From contig NW_025062479.1 in the NCBI RefSeq assembly GCF_000002995.4, forward strand, positions 274,501-338,500: DNA of 64,000 nt. The letters run 5' to 3'. The stretch is from Brugia malayi (taxonomy: Eukaryota; Nematoda; Chromadorea; Rhabditida; Onchocercidae). Numbering within the stretch: position 1 is the first letter of the stretch; each line of letters starts with the position of its first letter. Position numbers and translations under genes: made by a program. Of this stretch, positions 11,641 through 24,726 are shown one piece after another. The notes under the pieces are model-generated. The model searched no databases, was not told where the DNA came from, and worked only from the letters and a program-made list of their open reading frames with translations.

Positions 11641-14600
11641 ATGGCATATAAAGTGGATGTGACACAGATGAAAATAGCCGAAAAATTGATTATACTAAAT
11701 GATCGGGCAGTGGGTATGCTTACACGGCTATATAATATCAAGAAAGCTTGCGGTGATCCCAAATCAAAACCGCATTTTTTAAGCGAGAAATCATTGGAGG
11801 GTTGTATTAAACACATAGTGCGGAAATTCCCCATTGTTGATGCCAGATCAAGCAGTGTAAGTTGTATTCATCATTTTATATTATATCACCATCTTGTTCA
11901 TATCACTTTCAAAAGTAACTCTAACATAGCTGTGAAGTAAGTGACGGTTGGTGAGGTAACAGTCCTTTATCTCCATAACTAAATGCTGATTAAGTGTAAT
12001 ATTTTTCTTTTAAGCAGCATGCTATTCGGCATTCATGTGGTGTTTATTCTAGTTTTTGGATAAAACTATATAGTTATAGTGCAAAGTACAAGGAAATCAT
12101 TTTCTTAGCATATATATGTACAGCGCATTCAAAGTCCATTTAGTATTACAGCTATAAATGCTGTGGAAGGATTGTTGAAAACGAATGTCTGAAGCATTTA
12201 TGGAATGGATTTTGTAAATTAAAAGTTATTCTAGACGTTGTTTCATCAAGTGACTTTAATAAAGCAAGAAATATTGAAATCTCTCTCGCTGTACTACTGT
12301 ACATTTGCTGATTTGCTCGATTTGAAAGATCACATCCTACAGCTACTGACAACAATGGATGCTGCGCAATTCAAGCTAGATATAGTAAGTTTCTTTTTCA
12401 ATAAAAAAAGTGCTGTTAAATCTTACATTATGTTTTCGGCAATTATCATTTTCAACAATGGATACTTAAATGACAGCAGCAATAATTAACTGGCAAACCT
12501 TATTACAGACAACGAGTTACGATTTAACAGCAGGCTACATGAATTTGGTGATTAATTTGATATGCATGATGGTGCTTTTATCTCGCGTCGATGATAGGAA
12601 GGCCGTTCTTGGGTTATTCAATGCTGCTTATGAACTGAGTAATGGACAAAGTGAACCTACTTTTCCGAGATTAGGACAAATGATTATTGAATATGATAAT
12701 CCCTGGAAGAAATTAACCGAAGATTTAGGACCTTTAAATAGGGTACTTTTCGTTTTTCTATTTCTCTTCGAAAAAGTTTCTTAAGGTGATTGCTTTCAAT
12801 GTATTTGATTATTAAGCAGTGACTTAAATACCTTCTCTTAATTGAAGGAAGACTTCTTTCGTAGTTGGAGAGATAAAAAAATAAACTAACCTGCAAGTTA
12901 GTTTTTTTTTTCATTAGTTAAAGCAGTTGGAAATTCGTTTCCTTCGGGTTGGGTGAAAATCTTCAATAAAAAGTGTTGGTGGATGTTGCAGTTAATTCAC
13001 TGTTCGCTGAACTCGTTAGGAACAGTTTATGTGCGCAGAAATATAACTGCAGATGCATGGCGTAACGCGCAAATGTTATCACTTGTTGCTTCGCCGCAAC
13101 AAATTCTATACGCTGCGCAAACCGACACGGTATGTTTTAAAAAAGCATTAAGATATGCAGGGGTACTTACAGTCTAGGATTGTAATTATTTCATTTCATA
13201 AATAACTAAAGTTGTGCTATAATAGAAAATCTTGCGTTTCACGAGTTAGTACATATTTACGTTCATTAAATTAACTTTTTGAGTGGTTTAATTTTGACTT
13301 ACGAAGTTAAAAGTAAGAAATTACAGCAATTCATTTCTATGTTTATGTTTTGACAAGTTCCAAACCTTTCAAAGCCTTCCAACTAATCTGGATTTTCGTT
13401 TGGAAAGCAATAACTTGAACCCGGCAAAACATAGAAATAGAAATAGTTTTTATTCGAGGTGTTCAGGTTCATGAAGTATTAACATGCTACCGAAAACAGC
13501 TTAGGAAAAAAATGGAACTTTTTGTTGTAGATTAATGACTTTATAAATGCGACTTAGGCTAAGTAAAAATTTTGTAGATAGCTTGCGAATATTTATCATT
13601 GGATGTTATGGACAGGTGGATAATATGTAAGTGCCGTATTGTAATTTTGCATTTTATGTGAAGCAGTTATCATCAGCTGTGTCGATTATCGTTTGGTAAA
13701 ATTAGTAAGGTTTGAAGCGACAGGTCTAATTTCATACTTTGACGCGTAGTGGTATGCAGTCTTGCCATATTTTTTTGTTCGAGTATCCGTCACGACGAAT
13801 CAAATGTATGCCAGAGCGACCGTTACTGCAAAAAGGGAGGGACGTTAAAATAGTGCAATAGAGTTCTGTTGATGCCATCATCTCTTCATTTATGCTGTAT
13901 GATTGATGCAGTGTGTTTCTTAGTGGTGACTACTGGCGTTATAAGTTAGTTGTGTCCTCTGTGATTCGATTCGTCACGGTTCTCATTGAGAAAAATTTAT
14001 GGTCAAGATTCCACCATACTTCGATTTTTTGCTTTTTTTTTTTTTTGCTGACCCATCCCATATTGCAACGAAGTGTCCAAATCAGATTTGTTAAAAATGT
14101 TGAGTTAAGTCGACTAGCAACACTTATTTTTTAAAGGAAATTTAGCTTGCAGGCATTTAATTTGCAGTGAGTGTTCTTGTTTGTCACAACACACTTTTAA
14201 ACGATGTCGTAATTGCTAACTTGTGGCAACGCGCGTTACAAACGGGTCTTGCTATACGTCTTTTTAGGTTTGCTCGGTTTATTTGCTGTATTCCATTTGT
14301 GCAAGTGAAAGCCGATTTAATGGAGGAAATACTTTTTAATAAAGAAATTTCTTGTTATATAGTAGAAATTCCGAAACCAACAGAAAATTGCGAAGTGCAG
14401 TTTTCATTAGTTTAAATGCTTGTAGTCATTTAGGGATGAAATACTTATTGTTCATCAAACGATTCAAAGTGTTTTTGAAAACGTGAAAAGTTATAATAAA
14501 AAGCTCCAGGAAGTAAAAGATCACTATTCAGTTGCATTGCAAACAAGGTATCTGCTTCGTTAATGTTCGTTTACTTTGTATTATATCTATACATGAAATT

Positions 14601-17600
14601 CTGGTTCATATATTATGATAATAAGCGAAGCAGGTGTAAAATACTTATGTTTAGTCATCATTTCAATTTTTTCCAGCCTTACTGTCCATCGTGATCGGCG
14701 TCGTTTTCTTCGAGGTACTTTACGGGAACTTTGTTTGCTAATCAAAGATCAGGTGGGGCTTCTTGGACCAAAGATTTTGTTTGTTTGGATGGCTCTTTCG
14801 TTTTCAAGGGATGAAGTAATGTGGCTTCTGCGGCATATTGATATTTGGCCGGTAAGTGGTAATAAGAAGACGAAACATACCGATGAAATAGCAGACAAGT
14901 AAGTTTTTAATATGTGTCAAAAGTTGCTTAGTATAATGATTTTTTGTAGTCTTCCTGGTATTTGTAGAAAAATTTCCATTAGATGAATTCATCGAGTTTA
15001 TTATACTTTAAATTGTTTCGCTCCATAATGTTTTTCTTTCTTTTTTCTCAAGGCAGTTACCTGAACTGCTGTACTACATCTTGGAGTTGCGCTCTTTGGT
15101 ACAACAACATGATGGAGTCATTAAGCGATACTATTCACAATATGTTACTGGTTATGACGCACTCATTTTGACCGATATTGTGCAGTCAATTGAGAATTTG
15201 GGTGAAAAAGAATCAATTTTATTATCCGATTTTTGTGCTGATCTGCTTCATATTAGCCGTGAGTTGATGCAGCTATTTTTTTCCTTATAATTCTAGATCT
15301 TTGATTCTCATTTCTACACTTTGCTTTGATTCAAATCAGTTAGATTACATTTGTTAAACGAATTTCCATATTTTCTGTTACAATTTGATATAATTTTAGA
15401 AGACAGTACCGATTTGCGTTCTTTGCGTTTGGACTGGTTTCGCTTCCAAGCTTATGTCAGTATGAGTCGGTCATCTTTTTCTTTAAATAGTGATCGCCGT
15501 TTGGCAGTTACGATGAACACTACTGTCTTTCATTTGAAGATGATCGACCTTATAGATGAAATGCTGCGTGAAACTAGTGACTTGTCGATTTATTGGTTGG
15601 TGTGATTTTTGTTTCTTTAAAAATGGAACTGTGTAACTTAAGCTCAATATTAAGCAATCTGCGTTTAAAGTAAAAAATCTTATTTAGTATCGAAAAATGT
15701 AATGATTTTTTATTTAAATGTAAGCTGTTTACTGTTGTTACGGCGTGCTGTTGTTAACTGTTATATTTACATTTATTTGAGAATGGTTTTATTATGAAAT
15801 ATCAAATTTATAGATTCCCTGTCTTTGCAGCTTCTATACTCAACAGCTAGAAACACAACTGCATCAATGCCTTCAGCTGCCATCCCAGTCAAGATACACT
15901 GTTTCTTTTGCGCATATATGCTCAAACTTTCGTTCCGCATTGCACGATCTTTGTCCAGAAGAAAAAGCACATATTATTGATCGGGTTTGTTAAATTGCTT
16001 TCATTGCTGAATACACTTAGTTGTTTTAATATTATTGATGTTTTCTAAACCAATCCTAGTAATAATTGGTTTTGTTTACTTTAGTGATTTTGTTATTCCC
16101 TTTAGAGCTTAAAATTATGTAATCTGGTTCTGGATGAATTGGCTAAGGAAACGGCTTCTGTAACCGCTCGATTATGCGAATATGAAGTGCGACTGACTGA
16201 GCAACTTTCACCAAATAATTGTGCAAAATTGATTGAAGAGCACGATAAACAGAAATGTAAGATACTGTTATGTTTCTGGAAATTCCAGAAGTTGTCACAT
16301 CAATTCACTGATCAAATACTACATTTCGTAGAACATTCTATTTTATGTCCAATGGAGAGGTTATGATGCAAGTTAGCAGCCACAATATGCGAATCGAGAT
16401 ATTTTATAAAATGTTTTTTGTTTCTGTTCACAGTTGAACAATATCAGGCATCACTCTCTCTCATCTTTTTTGTCGAAATAGATTGTCATCTTACCGTTCG
16501 TTTTAATTTATTTGGTAGCGAAAGATCAGTCAAGCAGAAATGAATCAAAAAACAAAGTTCTATGACCGACTGTTGGTAACCCAATTTACATACAGTGTTA
16601 TTTATTTGTTTCATTTATTCAAATTCTTGAACAGCAAATAAAAATTCGAATACGGCTCGCTCATTGGTTATGCCAGGAGAAGAAAGTTTTCGCTGCAGTC
16701 GAGATGCATTGACACTTGCCGACAAGTTGCAAACGGCGCTTCATGAATTGTGCTCAGCAGTTACTTCATCAAAGTAACGATTTATCCTTAAACTATCAAA
16801 TTTTACAAGTACTATATATCATCCGCAAATACCAGTCCTTTTTATTTTGAGGCAGGTGGTTGTTTCGGATCATGTATTTGCCCCACGTGAGTATCTGGCG
16901 CAGCAGCTGGAATCGCAACTTACTCAGTCAATCCAAGCTTTAATCTCCTCATCTGAGCATCCGATGAGACCTTGTCAACTTTTGGCTTCAATAAATGCTC
17001 ACATGATTGTGTTACAAAATTTGGACACCATAGGTATCACTCTCTACGTTATTTTGGGAAAATTTATAAATATATATTTTGATAATTTTATGTTTATGAA
17101 ATATTTCCTCGATAAAACTTTTGAAATGTGGCAAATCTCACTTCCTACGTTATTTACTAGTATATATATATAGTTTTGGACCATGAAGCTGAGATTATAT
17201 TCATCAGTGTGACAATACATGCACACTTTTCAGTAACGTTGGATGTGACTCGCCTTTTCAACAACGTGCTTCTGCAACAAACACAATATCAGGATTATCA
17301 CGGCAATGACACATTAACATCTATTTATACAAAATGGTAAATGTTGGGAGTTTACACTTAAAGCGGGTTTATTTTCGGGAGGCAAGAGAAACTGTAATTA
17401 AATGGTTCGTGATTGAAATAAAGAGTATTTGAATATAGTCAATTTATTTAAAAGTTATAACGCACAATTCAGGTATCTTGAAGTCGTTCTTCGTCGAATG
17501 AGTACTGGACAAATATTGTTTTCACCTCATTTCGCAGCTCTGATTGCAAACCCGGACTACCAGCAAACGTTCAGCCCTGATCAGTACACTGATAATCGTG

Positions 17601-20148
17601 GTAAAATGCTTGAATTTATAAACCTTTATTGTATAATTACACTTTTGGTTGCAACAGACTTCCTGTAAAATTACTTAACAGCTTAAATGTGGAAAGAAAT
17701 GCGCTGCTTAAAAGGCGCCGGTTAAATATATCGGAAATTCCTGGAAGGATAGAATAGGGTTATCATCTTCTCAATTTAAGTATTATAATCTATTGTCAAA
17801 AATGTCGAGCAGGTTGGAACGTGAAAATGGTTCAGATTGATATAAAACGTTCCATTATCTTCTAATGTTAATGGTTGTTATAAAAAGAAAAGGAAAAATA
17901 ATATATTCAGTTTTTTAATTTGTTTTATGTTGTTTTAGAACTGAGAGCTTTGTCTCTACTTTTGGGACCATATGGTGTGAAAACCATGAGTGAGAAATTG
18001 ATATGGCATGTAGCAAGCCAAATCACTGAATTGAATAAAATTGTTAACGATCATCGAGATGCTTTGGTCTTGGCACGGAGTTGTTTTGACAAGCCGGAGA
18101 AAATGCGTGAATTGTTACTGCAGTTGAGTGGAGATATAAAAGACAAAAAACAAGTAGGGTCCCTGAAATCTTTTGGTTTTATTTGTACATTTATTTCCAC
18201 ATTTTATACTTATTAAAGCAAATCATGCTTTAATAAGTGTATAGAGTTAAGGAAAATTCTAGAGAACTATTACAGCGATTAATTAATTGTCATATACTAG
18301 TTGCTTTAGTTGAAGTACTAAGAATTTCTATATACTGAGAATTTCAAATTGTTCAACGGGTCTTATTTATAAAGTGTTTGTGACCAGTATAGGTAGATTT
18401 AAAGTTATGGTTGCTTACAGTGCTGATGATTAACTATAGATTATTAACTCAATGCAATTGTAGATTTCGGCAAACGGACCCATGGAGTCGGTATTGCAAC
18501 GTGTTACTATTATTGGTGAAATTCTGTCATTTCGTTCTCTTTTGCACGCTGCGCTGCATGATGTACTCAAGCGTCGTTTACCATTTTTGCTGTCGATTGT
18601 AAATGATTTGCATGATACTGCCAACGAACATAATTTATTGGTAATTTTATATAATATGAAGCTCAAATCACACTTGAAAAAGATTTCTACTTTGGGTACA
18701 AGTGTGAGTAGTCGTATTTGTTAGAATGCTGGAAATTTCGCTTGCATATTCTTATATACTGGCATAGAAATATTACAATCGTTCCGTAATCGTCGTACAA
18801 TTCCACCATGTTATGTTAGTAAAATTTGAATAATTTAGGGCTTTATGCACAGTGTATTTCCATTAGTATTCTATTTTTTTTTCGTTCGATATCATAAAAA
18901 TTAAGAAACATAAATTATCATATTGATTTAAAAATTTGATAAAATCCCTTACATTTAAGATGTTTCAGATGCTGTCAGAGCTCTGCATGGCTGTTGGTAT
19001 CAGTACGGATGTGGACATTGCATTAGTCCATGCTATTCGAGCTCAGACGAAGCAAACGGAACCCGATGAACACTATACTTTGTCTTGCCTGCTTCTTGTT
19101 TTCATTGCACTTTCTTTACCTCGACTAGCTCTGACACAAAATAGTCAGTACAGTGCCTCGCTGCTAGGTCGTTTCTATTTTTATCTTGAATTTGGAATTA
19201 GAAATTATTGCAAGTTTATACAGCTTTTGACGATACTAGCGCGCTGAATTTCGGAAGATTTATCAATTTAAGTTCACAATACATTATGCATATTTCATCT
19301 TATTAAATACTGAGTTTGCAAAAGATTATTAAGTACATGAGTCTCTATACATCATTTTCCGCATTTAATTGCAGCCTCTAAAAACAATTTGCAATGTATA
19401 GCTCTGGCAGTATCAACAGTTGCAAATGCCTTATTTTGTTTGCATGGTCGTAATGATGTTGTTGAAAGAATGAAAGAATTCTTAGCAGTAATTTTTAATT
19501 TGTTTCTTTGAAATTTTATATCTTTTTATTGAATCTTTTTGTATTTTAATGGTACAACGATTTAGTCGCATTAACCCGTTCCTTTTCTTTCAGCTGGCAT
19601 CAAATGGTCTTCTAAGAATGTCAGATGATAACAGCGAGGTGGACATGGCGAAGTCACGACAGTTTGTTTACGTTGTACTTGATCAAGTAAAACATTTTTT
19701 AAAGAAAATCTTTATGACTTCACTTTATTTTAAATTGGTGTCGTTAATTGTTCTGTTTAAAAGAATGTATTCGTAACTAGGCTATCACTTCTCAGATTAT
19801 TTCTCTCAATAGCACGTGTCTTGTGTATCATAACACAAAATATGAAAAGAGATGGCTGCTCAAGGAGCATTTCGATTACTGTTATATTATTATTGATAAT
19901 GCTATGGTGTTTGGCACAATAATAATAATGGGAAGTAGTGTTTTGGGTTCGGGTAGTAATGCTATCAACTGGAGGAACTCAACTGAAGCGTTTCTGATGT
20001 CATCTTTTTATTCAAGTAATTTATATACATTTTTCAGTTGGTGAGATGTAGTCCATTTTTATCGTTTGATCTTCTGGAATCCTGTTTCCCGTATAATCTC
20101 ATCCGGTCTTCGTATCAGTACTGTTATCAACTGGAGGAACTCAAATGA
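11641..20148 (+). CDS. gex-3: GEX-3 / NCKAP1 (Hem/Nap1), WAVE regulatory complex subunit
   Basis: NCKAP1 with CYFIP (GEX-2), Abi, HSPC300 and WAVE forms the Rac-responsive complex that activates Arp2/3 at membranes; in worms GEX-3 is needed for morphogenesis. I could join 22 exons with consistent phases: 11641-11856, 12235-12384, 12509-12742, 12992-13129, 13578-13626, 14168-14267, 14434-14547, 14677-14898, 15053-15258, 15400-15595, 15831-15984, 16106-16256, 16635-16773, 16852-17033, 17234-17336, 17473-17600, 17939-18153, 18464-18640, 18969-19167, 19375-19487, 19594-19686, 20038-20148. The product is 1129 residues, against about 1128 for human NCKAP1, with collinear similarity throughout: [17 protein letters not shown] and [11 protein letters not shown] near the start, LLGPK...[35 protein letters not shown], and [13 protein letters not shown] at the end. 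A TTTTCAG acceptor 34 bp before the ATG could take a spliced leader or an upstream exon. Exon 5 is a 49-nt microexon. Confidence 0.96.
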
Positions 20149-20170
20149 ACCATTTCTGATGCTATCTTTG
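19944..20170. repeat. Local duplication of the gex-3 C-terminal tail in its last intron
   Basis: About 60 bp at 19944-20008 (last intron) recur imperfectly at 20105-20170, across the stop codon. The core ATCAACTGGAGGAACTCAA is identical in both. In the frame of the last exon, the intronic copy would also read YQLEEL, one residue, then TGA. Which copy is older cannot be told from sequence alone. Confidence 0.75.
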
Positions 20171-21229
20171 GGCACACATGATTTCTGTTTCTTTTAGTCT
20201 TTCTCTGCCACCTTATTTGCATTTCATGGTTTATGTTTTATTTGATTGAGCAATAGCGTTTTTTCACTTGTATTTCATTTCTGCTTTCTAGATTATAAAA
20301 ATTTCTATTTATTGGTTGTTGGATGTTTGGTTTAAAAAAAGAAAAACATCAAATTCTTTTATGGTTCTCAAATGATGCATTTTACAGTATTCTGGTTTCT
20401 TTGGCTGTCGAAGTGGTAACAGTCTGTTGTTATTGGTATTCACTACTTCCGTCCTTTTATTATGATTTATATTTGATCACTGTTTTATAGCAGTTGTTAG
20501 TTTATTTGTATTCAATTTTTGCATTGTTTGGGCTTCCTTTTTTCAAAGTGGTTTATAAAACGATAAAATAACTTTGCAATAAAACAAATTCGCAACAAAA
20601 TAGACTTGTAAACATTAAAAACACTCAGATCTGCTTTCCTAATACGTGTGAATATTATTTAGCGACAACATAGATGGTCACTTTTCTGGTCACTCATGTC
20701 TTACTTTGGCAACATATATATTTTCAAAGTTGATTATGAAACTATAAAATAACTTTGCAATTGCTTTATTGTTTGTATAATAGTGTTGCTTTGTGGTCAC
20801 TTCTAATATGTTGTAATGTATGTCGTTTAAACTGAGTCAATTCCTGTCAAAGTAATATTTTAATTTGCGAAATAAATGAGTTACTTTTAAACTGTTGGAT
20901 TTGTTTGTTATGCACTGTACTTTAACAACGGTTTCACGCTGTATATTGTGTACAACAGATATCTCAGTCTTACTGACGTTTCAGAAGAAAGTGGTTAAGT
21001 GTTTAAAAGAGTAGAATGTTTCAGGTTTATAAATAGTAGAAACTTAATTGTAAGTTGATCTTAGGGGACCTCAAGCTCGTAAGGTTCTCACACTAATGCT
21101 ATAGTTCGAGCTTGAGATAACTTCCCTCTTTGCAAAATAAGTAAATGGCTTTGGTGATATTGATTCCATTTAGCTTTCCAAGAATGAGTAAAGTTCTTCA
21201 CTCCCGGATACTATATATTCCATGCCAGA
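20149..21229. other. Intergenic region with a dispersed 38-bp repeat pair
   Basis: Downstream of gex-3 and upstream of the PTB gene. No coding signal was seen. A 38-bp sequence ending ATAAAATAACTTTGCAAT occurs at 20543-20580 and again, slightly diverged, at 20724-20761 in the same orientation. Confidence 0.6.
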
Positions 21230-21879
21230 ATGCAGCACCACAATGATTGCACTCGACAGTTGTACTATCTTGGTGTCTTGGATAGATCGATAGTTGCTGA
21301 TTTTGGTTGTTCTGGGAGGAGTTCGAATGAGCAGCGTTCTAGTGAAGAACGGTTGATCGATATCATCGAAAGTGCTCAACAGTGGGGTAAATTACCGAGT
21401 GATTGGTCAAAATGTAGACTTGTTTCTGTTGATGTTACAAAACATGGTCTCAAGGTATTCAGTATTACATCCACTATCTAAAGATAATCTGGGATTCCTG
21501 ATATGATAGCTTTTCTATTGTGATCTCTCTACTTTCGCAAAATTTTTATTGTTAAATGCAATCCTTTTTAGATCCTTCTAAACATTGAATCTAAATTTAA
21601 TCTTTCTTTTGCTAGATGCATAATTCCCACTTTCTTCCTTCTTTTTCTTTTCAGTTAACAGATGCATCCGACGGGATGGTTCTAGATCGAATAGCATTAT
21701 TCCACATTGTGCAGTGTGTTTCATATGAAAATGGTTTCGGTCATTTTTGCGTGGTTTTTTTGGTCCAAAAACCACTAAGTAAGAGTATGCAGTGTTATGT
21801 GTTCCAAACTAGCGCTATCTCAGATGCCGATGATGTCTGTAAGCAATTGGGAGAGGTATTTAATGCTGCCGTTAAATGA
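21230..21879 (+). CDS. PTB/PID-domain protein resembling ICAP-1 (ITGB1BP1)
   Basis: ICAP-1 binds beta-1 integrin tails and KRIT1 through a PTB domain. Two exons, 21230-21454 and 21655-21879, join in phase 0 and give 149 residues. The order of landmarks follows human ICAP-1: YLGVLDR where ICAP-1 has its YxGxIE strand, LIDIIESAQQWGKLP (ICAP-1: LINYIDVAQQDGKLP), a KHGLK strand (KYGIK), VLDRIALFHIVQCVSYENGFGH, and a C-terminal helix ADDVCKQLGEVFNAA. The Ser-rich N-terminal tail of ICAP-1 (about 200 residues in all) is absent; the in-frame sequence before the ATG is open back to 21188, so an upstream exon could supply it. Other short PTB proteins such as the CCM2 PTB domain are alternatives. Confidence 0.7.
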
Positions 21880-22893
21880 TAAAGTGATAAGTGAACCAGT
21901 GATGCGCGATCTAGTCAGATTAGCGTTGTGAATCTGTTTCCGAAAAATAATATGTAACCATTAAACTATTCCTTTTTCTCTGATTTGATTTGTGTAGTTC
22001 TCGAGAGATTTTTCGTAAAGATATTAGTTGGAATGATGATATTACCGCTGTTGTTGAGAAAATAACGATTTTAAGATAACGATTAGGCAGTATTATACAA
22101 CGCATGTACGTGACAGATGGAGAAGACGCGGATATGTAGCGGTGCGTTTTTATATCACCCTAGAAGTATACAGCTTATTTTAGTATGATTATAAATCGAA
22201 TAGTCTTTTTCCAGCGTGGACATTAATGGTGACAGGTTTCGTGGAACATTGTTCTGGGACTGCTTATATAGAAACTGCAAGACGGATCTTCAATTACGAA
22301 TAATAGTAGAGAGAATAAAGTATTCCAAACAAGCAACAGTATTTATTTTCCCTGCTTGTTATTAATTAATCATCGGTAGCAAGTATGGCAGTCTCGTTGT
22401 TATCGTTGCTGTCGTTAGTATTAAGTAGTGTCATACTAATACAAAATGGTTGCAATTAATAGCGAATGATAAAGTATACTGACATCGTGTTCACCGAAAA
22501 TGATTTTCTACAACTGAAATAACTATGTGCTATGATGGCCATTCGAATGTCCCGCAAAATTAGTTGTGACCACAACAACGAGCGGAGTGATGTGCGACAT
22601 GCTTATTTCGAGAGTAATTGCAGTGTGTTAGGACCTTCTCGAAGAAATGTCAACAACAACTTCTGATTCCAAATGAATTTACTTCTGCAAGTTATAGTCC
22701 CGATGATAGAACTCTCTTCGGTTTCAATTACTCTGATTTCTGTGCATTTCTATTACCAACAGTATTCATATAATTAGCATAATCCCAATCTATCTGTTGG
22801 TTTTAAATTATTAGCTATTAGATGACGACATAGCCACAACAAGTGTCCGTCTTACGGTATCATTCAATTAATAATATCCTTTATTCTCTCATA
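21880..22893. other. Region with only weak exon-like segments
   Basis: A 44-codon plus-strand frame at 22532-22666 starts with ATG-ATG and has ordinary amino-acid composition (SCDHNNERSDVRHAYFESNC). A second coding-like stretch (SPDDRTLFGFNYSDFCAF) lies at about 22697-22760. Their splice phases do not fit each other in the arrangements I tried. No family recognised. Confidence 0.2.
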
Positions 22894-24466
22894 TTAACTA
22901 GCCATAATACAAAATTGCTTTTCTCTGTTTAAAAAATTCAAACAAATCCGTAAAATTCTAAAAAATTCAATCTTTGGTGTCAAAATAAGCGGTTGCTGTT
23001 GTGTTGTTTCGCTCCTTCCCACATTTTCTTTCCGATTTATATTTTCCTCTCCACAGATTTTCTGTTCGTACAGTTGAAAACAGTTGAGAAATAATATGAT
23101 AAAAGCGCATACCATTAGAAATAAGATAATGGAAATAGCAACATAAATCCATCTGCAATACACTTTTCAGAGTTAGTCGATTCTTTCGAAATTTATTGAA
23201 CCTCAAGTTTCATCGAATAATAAATTCAGATTTTTGTTTTACTTCAAATAGAAAGGAAAGAGGCATTCTAGATATTCGGAATTTCTTAAATTTTCTATTC
23301 AATCCGACTCGTTAGACGGATTCATTTGCTTCGATAGAAACAAAAATTCAATCATACCGTATTGCGATTATTATGCTATCCTGAATGGAAGTGCACCGTG
23401 CATGCATGGAAGCTAAGATAGGTTCTACTGATTCCGGTTGAGCTTTCGTCTTCTTCATTTCAATCGCTGTATCTTCGATAATGATGCTCTGTGCTGTTAT
23501 TTGTCTCTAGAAGCGCAAAAGGACAAAGACAATACATGGATGGACAACACGTTCGTTACATTTCCGCTCACTTACATTCGAACTTTTCGTAACGCAAAAG
23601 TCGTCTTACTGAATAACTCAATGTGATGTGATTAGTCAAACATTTTTGAACAGTTCTGCAGAATGGGAGTAGTCGATTTGTTGTTAGATTAGAAAGTCTT
23701 CAAGATTTTCATGATTTCAATCAACTGATGCAAATTCTAAATGTTCAAAACTATACTCACTTTTAAATGGTCGATAATTTTTCGGTAATGACATTATTCA
23801 AACCCTCCATATGATTTCTTGCGTTGAACAGGTCGTCATATTTTCTAGACGTGTTGCTCAGGAAGTCATCAGGTAGTTCCAAGTCTTGTCCAGTCTACTA
23901 ATGGTTTCATTTTGCATTTCAAAAAATTCTCAAATTATTTACTTTCGTTAATTTTCTCATTTTAAAAAAGAAATTTTTTTTTTTTTTTTAAAAAAAACGC
24001 ACTTGTATGAACACCTTTTTAGCATCTGCTACACCTAGAACAATAATAAAATTGCTGCAGAATTCTGATTTCAAATCAAATTCTTTGACAATTTTGTTGC
24101 CGAAGTTTACCTAAAATTATGAACCAAATTTTTAACACTTTTGTTCTCTATGCATTTTCAAACCTAAATTTGTAGGAAATTTCAATTCAGATTAAAAGTT
24201 CGTATTATGTTGGAAAATTTTGACAATTAGCGAAACCGACTACCAATGCATCTTCACTAGTTGCTATTGTCTGATTCATCTGTGTTTGAATACGCTTCGC
24301 CAGAATAACATATATATGTGGCGGTTTAGTATCGTTTTGACGACATCCTTCCAATGCATTTTAATTATCGAAATATTCAACCTGTTTTAACACTAAAACA
24401 ATGAAAGATTGAATTTATAATTGCAATCGATATTGTAAATGAAATTTTTAAGGTAAGATATGACAT
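22894..24466 (-). CDS. Candidate small type I membrane glycoprotein, unknown family
   Basis: Five phase-matched exons on the minus strand: 24382-24466, 24244-24347, 23793-23894, 23358-23506 and 22894-23152 (TAA at 22894-22896), giving 232 residues. Residues 1-27 resemble a signal peptide (MSYLTLKISFTISIAIINSI). An ectodomain of about 120 residues follows with sequons NQT and NTS, then a strong transmembrane segment at about 148-172 (WIYVAISIILFLMVCAFIIL) and a Lys/Arg/Gln-rich cytosolic tail of about 60 residues. The splice between exons 1 and 2 implies a 34-nt intron, unusually short, so the N-terminus is the least certain part; the 3' donor of exon 3 (GTCATT) is also weak. No homology recognised. 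Confidence 0.45.
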
Positions 24467-24559
24467 AATAAAAGCAACTAGATAGATTTAGACACAAAAT
24501 ATACGGCTATTTTGTAAATTAATATTGTTGTTTATATCTAATCTCCACTGATCAGTGAG

Positions 24560-24726
24560 AATATGATCAGGATCACAAAGTGCTGATCCAGGCCATGTGT
24601 GACATTGTGAGAAATTTAAGCGTGGATTCGGATATGTTTTTTGATGTCCATCCTTCAGTATCCGTTCGTAATACTGTACCGGATGATAATATCATTGATA
24701 GGAACGATAACATCGGCTGGTTTTAA
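24560..24726 (+). CDS. Isolated terminal-exon-like segment, unassigned
   Basis: A 54-codon open stretch from a possible GAG acceptor at 24559 to TAA at 24724-24726, reading YDQDHKVLIQAMCDIVRNLS... and ending DNIGWF. Composition is coding-like and the opposite strand is not open. The only plus-strand candidates upstream are the weak segments near 22.5-22.8 kb, which would put the minus-strand membrane gene inside an intron. An unspliced micro-ORF could start at the internal ATG. Confidence 0.25.

Noticed and set aside
16500..16575. Additional gex-3 exon between exons 12 and 13
   Set aside because: The phase-matched frame ends in a stop, and joining 16256 directly to 16635 restores the family sequence.
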